Source: Saccoglossus kowalevskii (Eukaryota; Hemichordata; Enteropneusta; Harrimaniidae). From it: a stretch of DNA of 24,258 bases. The stretch spans positions 1,768 to 26,025 of the forward strand of contig NW_003158747.1 of NCBI RefSeq assembly GCF_000003605.2. Direction: 5' to 3'. Of the stretch, positions 19,979 through 24,258 are shown piece after piece (position 1 is the first letter of the stretch; each line of letters opens with the position of its first letter). The position numbers were made by a program, and so were the translations under genes. The notes below the pieces were generated by a model. It had not been told where the DNA came from. It did no database searches and saw nothing but the letters and a program-made list of their open reading frames with translations.

Positions 19979-20861
19979 TAATCACAGCTACCATTAGCTG
20001 CTATATGAATGGTGTCACTGTTCCATTCTCCTATAATCACAGCTAACATTAGCTGCTATATGAATGGTGTCACTGTTCCATTCTCCTATAATCACAGCTA
20101 ACATTAGCTGCTATATGAATGGTGTCACTGTTCCATTCTCCTATAATCACAGCTAACATTAGCTGCTATATGAATGGTGTCACTGTTCCATTCTCCTATA
20201 ATCACAGCTAACATTAGCTGCTATATGAATGGTGTCACTGTTCCATTCTCCTATAATCACAGCTAACATTAGCTGCTATATGAATGGTGTCACTGTTCCA
20301 TTCTCCTATAATCACAGCTAACATTAGCTGCTATATGAATGGTGTCACTGTTCCATTCTTCTATAATCACAGCTAACATTAGCTGCTATATGAATGGTGT
20401 CACTGTTCCATTCTTCTATAATCACAGCTAACATTAGCTGCTATATGAATGGTGTCACTGTTCCATTCTCCTATAATCACAGCTAACATTAGCTGCTATA
20501 TGAATGGTGTCACTGTTCCATTCTCCTATAATCACAGCTAACATTAGCTGCTATATGAATGGTGTCACTGTTCCATTCTCCTATAATCACAGCTAACATT
20601 AGCTGCTATATGAATGGTGTCACTGTTCCATTCTCCTATAATCACAGCTAACATTAGCTGCTATATGAATGGTGTCACTGTTCCATTCTCCTATAATCAC
20701 AGCTAACATTAGCTGCTATATGAATGGTGTCACTGTTCCATTCTCCTATAATCACAGCTAACATTAGCTGCTATATGAATGGTGTCACTGTTCCATTCTC
20801 CTATAATCACAGCTAACATTAGCTGCTATATGAATGGTGTCACTGTTCCATTCTCCTATAA
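19979..20861. repeat. 55-bp satellite, 16 nearly identical copies
   Basis: Copies start at 19986 and recur every 55 bp (20041, 20096 and so on to 20811, counted at AGCTA). All are identical except a C in place of A in the first copy (AGCTACCATT) and a shared C-to-T change at 20360 and 20415 in two neighbouring copies. Every unit except the first holds the perfect inverted repeat CAGCTAA-CA-TTAGCTG. Because 55 is not a multiple of three, the array has no long reading frame. The uniformity points to recent expansion or strong homogenisation. True copy number may exceed what the assembly shows. Confidence 0.98.
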
Positions 20862-22499
20862 ATTGTGAATGTGGGAATCTGCTTTTATCCTGAGACTTGT
20901 GAAATCAACAAACATTGCAGAAAAACTAAAAAGTAAATACAGTGAACAGCTTTAATATTGTCAGTCAGTTCATGAGTAATTCAAATTCATCAAAGTTATT
21001 AAGTACAGGTATTCACTGGGGTTTCTAAAGATGTTGAGTCACAGCAACTTTCACATAATTTTGTCACATGTACATGACAATGTATTGTCTTGTTACAGGC
21101 TAGCAAACATGAGTTGCTAAAAGATGTTGATGAAACTAATGTGTAGAATAATAATCAAGACACAATAAATGAAAATACAACAGTTCAACAAACTTTACAT
21201 AATGTGTTTATCATAATGCATTATGTAGGGACAGGTAACAATATATATATCACCTTAACTGCAGCTCAGCCGAGATCTGAATGAAATGTGATTTGTAATT
21301 GGTTGTTGTTGACATGTTTATTAAAAGCACTGCAGATTTAAATCAGATTAAATAGAACTAAGATTCAGTGAGTCCAGTCTGATTTTCATGATACAAACCA
21401 GTAATTATGCTAATTTCATGTAATGAATGCAACAGGGACAACTATAGACTTATTTATCTGAACATACCGAATGTCATTTCCGTATAATCACCCCTCCAAA
21501 GTAAAACTAATTAGACAGAAAATAAATCATGGAATGTTGGGTGTAAAATTGGCAGCGCTATGTATTAACACTTTCAAAGAAAAAGACATTGCATAAATTT
21601 CATGCAAGGCACAGGATTTTCTTGGATAAATAATTTTATGTACATGTATAATTATATGGTTTATTTTTTATGTAAATTTAGGTTTGAAAACAAGCACCAA
21701 GTATGTTTTTTAACTTGTCAATCATGTGACCAAATCATGATCATATTAGTCATGTGATCAAATTAGTCATAATATTCATTTTCACTCACAGGCAGATTAC
21801 AATTATAAATTTAAATCAGTGGAAAAATAAGCTACCTTTGAGTGATACACTTAAAGTATGACTATTATTTAGACAAACTCACAAAGGAAGCTAAACAGTT
21901 GGTATCTCTGCCACTAGTGTATACACACTTACTCTACTGTGTCACGACAAATCTGAAGTTGTATAATCTGACAGTAACATTTATTGAAGTTAAATATCCC
22001 CCCAAACAGTGATGAGTTTTGAGAATGCAGAACTTCGATGAGTTTGTCCAAATAATAAATGATAAGAATTTATAAAATAAGGGTATGTAACAGGTATGAT
22101 ATGCGATGTAGATATCAATACAAAGTAATGCCAATTGTGAGATTACAAAATTACAAGACTAGACTGAATTTGTAGATGTACAACACAAATGAGAGATTCT
22201 GTCAAAGAACTAGTGTTTGTGTCAACCACGTTTTGCTAGCTAATTGACACAGTGTGTATCACTCATGGTAATCACAGTCATGTCTGTTTACACAACGTTT
22301 TAATGCATCCAATGCATTCTGTGATGCTATTGGTTACAATACATTTGATTGATGCATATCATTGTACATATATTGTGCATATTATTATCTTATAAATCCT
22401 TGGTAATAGCAAGTATGTCAACAAAAGGCAATATTCACATGATAGTAAAGATATCTTTTTCTGCTTACTAATGTTTTGTAAGTAACACATATCATTTCA
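20862..22499. other. 3' flank of the minus-strand gene (3' UTR and intergenic)
   Basis: No supported coding frame. The part from 22499 down to about 21960 is the likely 3' UTR of the minus-strand gene. The rest is AT-rich, with a short duplicated CATGTGACCAAAT / CATGTGATCAAAT pair near 21725-21765. Confidence 0.5.
21980..21985 (-). terminator. Candidate poly(A) signal of the minus-strand gene
   Basis: TTTATT on the plus strand reads AATAAA on the minus strand, 515 nt downstream of the stop codon. About 50 nt further, the minus strand reads AAGTGTGTATACAC (about 21919-21932), a GU-rich element at a workable distance. Other AATAAA hexamers lie further downstream. Confidence 0.4.
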
Positions 22500-23308
22500 T
22501 CAGTTTCTTTCTTTTTTACTACTAGCTTCATCACCATCATCTTTCTCATCCCAGTTGCTAGGCAACCCATCTATGTCTTGGGAATATCTAGCAGATAAGC
22601 TAGAGCTGCATGTACTACTGTAGCTACTATTAAGAGGATTAATAGACAAGCTTTCCTCCAGTTTTTCCCTGACTTTGGAGATACTAACATTGCCAATCTC
22701 TGAAGCATGCTCCAAGTCTTCATCGTATAAAGAACTGAGACCAGAATCCAGACGCCTACTACCAATGTGAATATCATGTGTTTTATGACTATCTTTTGGT
22801 ATCACATCAGACATCTTATCTTTATTTGAAAGTCCTAATAGTCCACTTGACATGCTAGATTTGCTCCCTCTACAGGAGTAACTAAGACTCCATGATAACA
22901 TTGATTCATCTGATGATGTTGAGTTGGTGATGGATCGTCTTTGTAATTCTGGTGATGTTGGTAATGAACGTGACTTTCTTCTTTGGCGGTGGACTTCTGC
23001 CAACGTTGCTAGAACCTCGTGAGGAAACACAGGGGATGATGGTGGTGTTGATGGCGACATCTCAAACACAGAACTGTTATCACTAGTGCTTATCAATTTA
23101 TTTCGCCCAAAAGGTGTGTTTATAAATGGATTACAGCGAACACCACCAGGGGTTGCACACAGTAATCCTGAAGTGGATTTTTCTGAACTGCAACGGCTCA
23201 AACCAGCATGTAGAACGGGTGACCGTGCTGGTAGTGGTGGTGGTGGTGGTAGTGGTGGTGAGGGGGTACCCGACTCAGACTTTGCTCTCTTGTGACCTTT
23301 AACAACCT
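22500..23308 (-). CDS. Last coding exon of an unrecognised gene: Ser/Pro-rich, disordered C-terminus (268 residues)
   Basis: I do not recognise the family. The exon begins after an acceptor TTTATTGTAG (ending at 23309) with two bases of a split codon, so the preceding intron is phase 1; upstream exons lie beyond the right edge. A weaker acceptor two bases on would shift the exon start to 23306. Counting from the first full codon: basic stretch HKRAKS (5-10); proline tract (15-26) with LPPPP, an EVH1-type ligand, and PPLPAR (23-28), a class II SH3 ligand; SPSTPPSSP (84-92), with several proline-directed phosphosites; RQRRKSRSLPTSP (107-119), a basic patch with likely basophilic kinase sites; a long Ser-rich part (125-160); DSGLSS (187-192), matching the beta-TrCP phosphodegron DSGxxS; a short possible helix SKVREKLEESL (210-220); and an acidic end (253-260). 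There is no membrane segment or catalytic domain. Composition suggests a cytosolic scaffold or signalling regulator. Real coding is supported by the acceptor, the long frame of non-AT-like composition and the clear contrast with neighbouring DNA. Confidence 0.8.
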
Positions 23309-23427
23309 CTACAATAAATAAGTAGATATAATAAGAATGATTATTGGAAACAAGAAACATTTGCATCATGGCATCACGTTTGAAATCTTTATTCTGATTG
23401 ATTAAATTATTGTATGCATTGGAATAC

Positions 23428-23508
23428 TACCGGTTTTCACTGTAACCATAGAAACACCTGTGTAATTCAAGTAAGTGTATGTGCTACTAGTAGAGCAAAT
23501 ATGGCATA
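23428..23508. mobile_element. Degraded MITE of the same family (possible)
   Basis: The right end at 23479-23508 reverse-complements to a TATGCCATATTTGCTCTACT-like end, clearly related to the other copies. A left end TACCGGTTTTCACTGTAAC at 23428 is only a loose match, so the borders are uncertain. Confidence 0.35.
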
Positions 23509-24069
23509 CATTTATTTCAATCAGTAATAAACTAATATTATGATTGCCATAACAGTAAAAACAGCTATGTTATTAACCCCCCACCACCACCACCAACAAA
23601 TATGGAGATGGTTTAAAATAAACTGCCTGATACGTTTTGTGGGAAACAAAAAAGAAACACAGTTGAATTTCTATAATATTGTCATGAGACAATGGAGACA
23701 ACAGCTGTGTTTATATTGATTATAAAATTTCATATAAATATTCCATAGTCAAGCAAACACATAATATAATTGTTTGTAATTTTTATTATGGGTTTAGAGA
23801 CTGTCACGCAAAACAAGTTTCAAAAACATTATTCCTTCCATTCAAATGATTTATTTCATTTTTTTAACTGATTTATTAAGAAATTATTTGTATATTTAAC
23901 CCAAAATACTTGAATGATTGAAAAGTTTTCCTAAGACGATATTATTAACTGAAGAATTACTTCAGGAAAAATCCCCAAAACGGAGTCATAATGATTTGCA
24001 TAAAATGCTTTTATTACACCTCATGCCCAATATCAAGATGCTGATTGGTCAAAATGTGGTCACATGAGA

Positions 24070-24091
24070 GTCATTAAAACAGTTTAATGAC
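24070..24091. repeat. Perfect inverted repeat, 9-bp arms
   Basis: GTCATTAAA (24070-24078), spacer ACAG, TTTAATGAC (24083-24091). It lies in the intron of the minus-strand gene. It may be a remnant of a mobile element or chance. Confidence 0.7.
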
Positions 24092-24258
24092 CACAGTTGA
24101 GATTATACAGAATTAATGACTCGTGTTTACTGCACATACACATTGATTTGTTATTATGTTGTATATTGACCGCAATTTTGAAGATATTGTCAAAGAGAAA
24201 CTTGCTTCCCTATTGATACTGTTTAATGCTTGTGCTCCAAATATAATGTTGACTACGA

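Larger units (their letters stand above)
23309..24258 (-). other. Intron of the minus-strand gene, running off the window
   Basis: On the minus strand this precedes the acceptor at 23309. I found no further exon with a usable frame and splice pair before the window edge. It holds a degraded MITE-like end, a short CCA-rich run (about 23578-23597) and an inverted repeat at 24070-24091. Confidence 0.55.

Noticed and set aside
19979-20861. CRISPR array reading of the 55-bp repeats
   Set aside because: There are no unique spacers. The whole 55-bp unit is repeated, and the context is an animal genome.
23086-23295. Plus-strand open frame opposite the C-terminal exon with a Gly-rich run
   Set aside because: The Gly run is the reverse reading of the proline tract. 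The minus strand has the splice acceptor and the longer frame.
22500-23369. Minus-strand frame taken as a complete 289-residue protein from 23369
   Set aside because: The first 20 residues read intron sequence rich in Tyr/Ile/Phe. A good acceptor at 23309 and the change in composition show that the exon begins there.

Overview
The window looks like nuclear DNA of a marine invertebrate animal. It is AT-rich, with long gene-free stretches, many diverged repeats, an intron-type splice boundary, and a LINE tail of a kind common in amphioxus, hemichordates, molluscs and cnidarians. I cannot name the species from sequence alone. An invertebrate deuterostome such as a hemichordate or amphioxus, or a mollusc, would fit.

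Only two protein-coding features are well supported. The first (3688-4785, plus strand) is a complete single-exon Golgi beta-1,3-galactosyltransferase-like enzyme of family GT31, with a type II membrane anchor and the DDD metal-binding motif. Upstream lies a relatively CpG-rich stretch (about 1.2-3.7 kb) with strong regulatory-looking motifs: a ZNF143-like site, an RFX-like palindrome with an E-box, a perfect SRF CArG box, a CCAAT box and a perfect palindromic CRE. Short upstream ORFs lie between these and the start codon. The second (22500-23308, minus strand) is the last coding exon of a gene whose other exons lie beyond the right edge. It encodes a 268-residue, Ser/Pro-rich, probably disordered C-terminus with SH3/EVH1-type proline motifs and a canonical beta-TrCP degron. 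I do not recognise its family. The two genes converge on about 17.7 kb that holds no gene I can support.

Layout: 1-440 is a frameshifted LINE 3' end with an (ATT)n tail. 482-1050 is a 43-bp minisatellite. 1050-3690 is the regulatory and leader region. 3688-4785 is the galactosyltransferase, with a possible poly(A) signal at 5301. From 6.5 to 20.9 kb there are repeats: short TIR elements sharing TACCRTATTT-type ends (6589, 7386, 19149, possibly 23428), a 61-bp tandem duplication, a dispersed duplicated segment (8210 and 11227), a diverged ~150-bp array (8.8-9.8 kb), a possible solo LTR (9924-10398), two further diverged arrays (13.0-13.4 and 13.85-14.65 kb), and a strikingly uniform 55-bp satellite of 16 copies (19979-20861). 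20.9-22.5 kb is the 3' flank of the minus-strand gene, and 23.3-24.26 kb is its intron.

I found no operon, CRISPR array, tRNA, rRNA or other compact multi-gene system. The most interesting items are the stimulus-responsive-looking promoter of the glycosyltransferase, the MITE family, the uniform satellite with a palindrome in each unit, and the degron in the orphan C-terminal exon.
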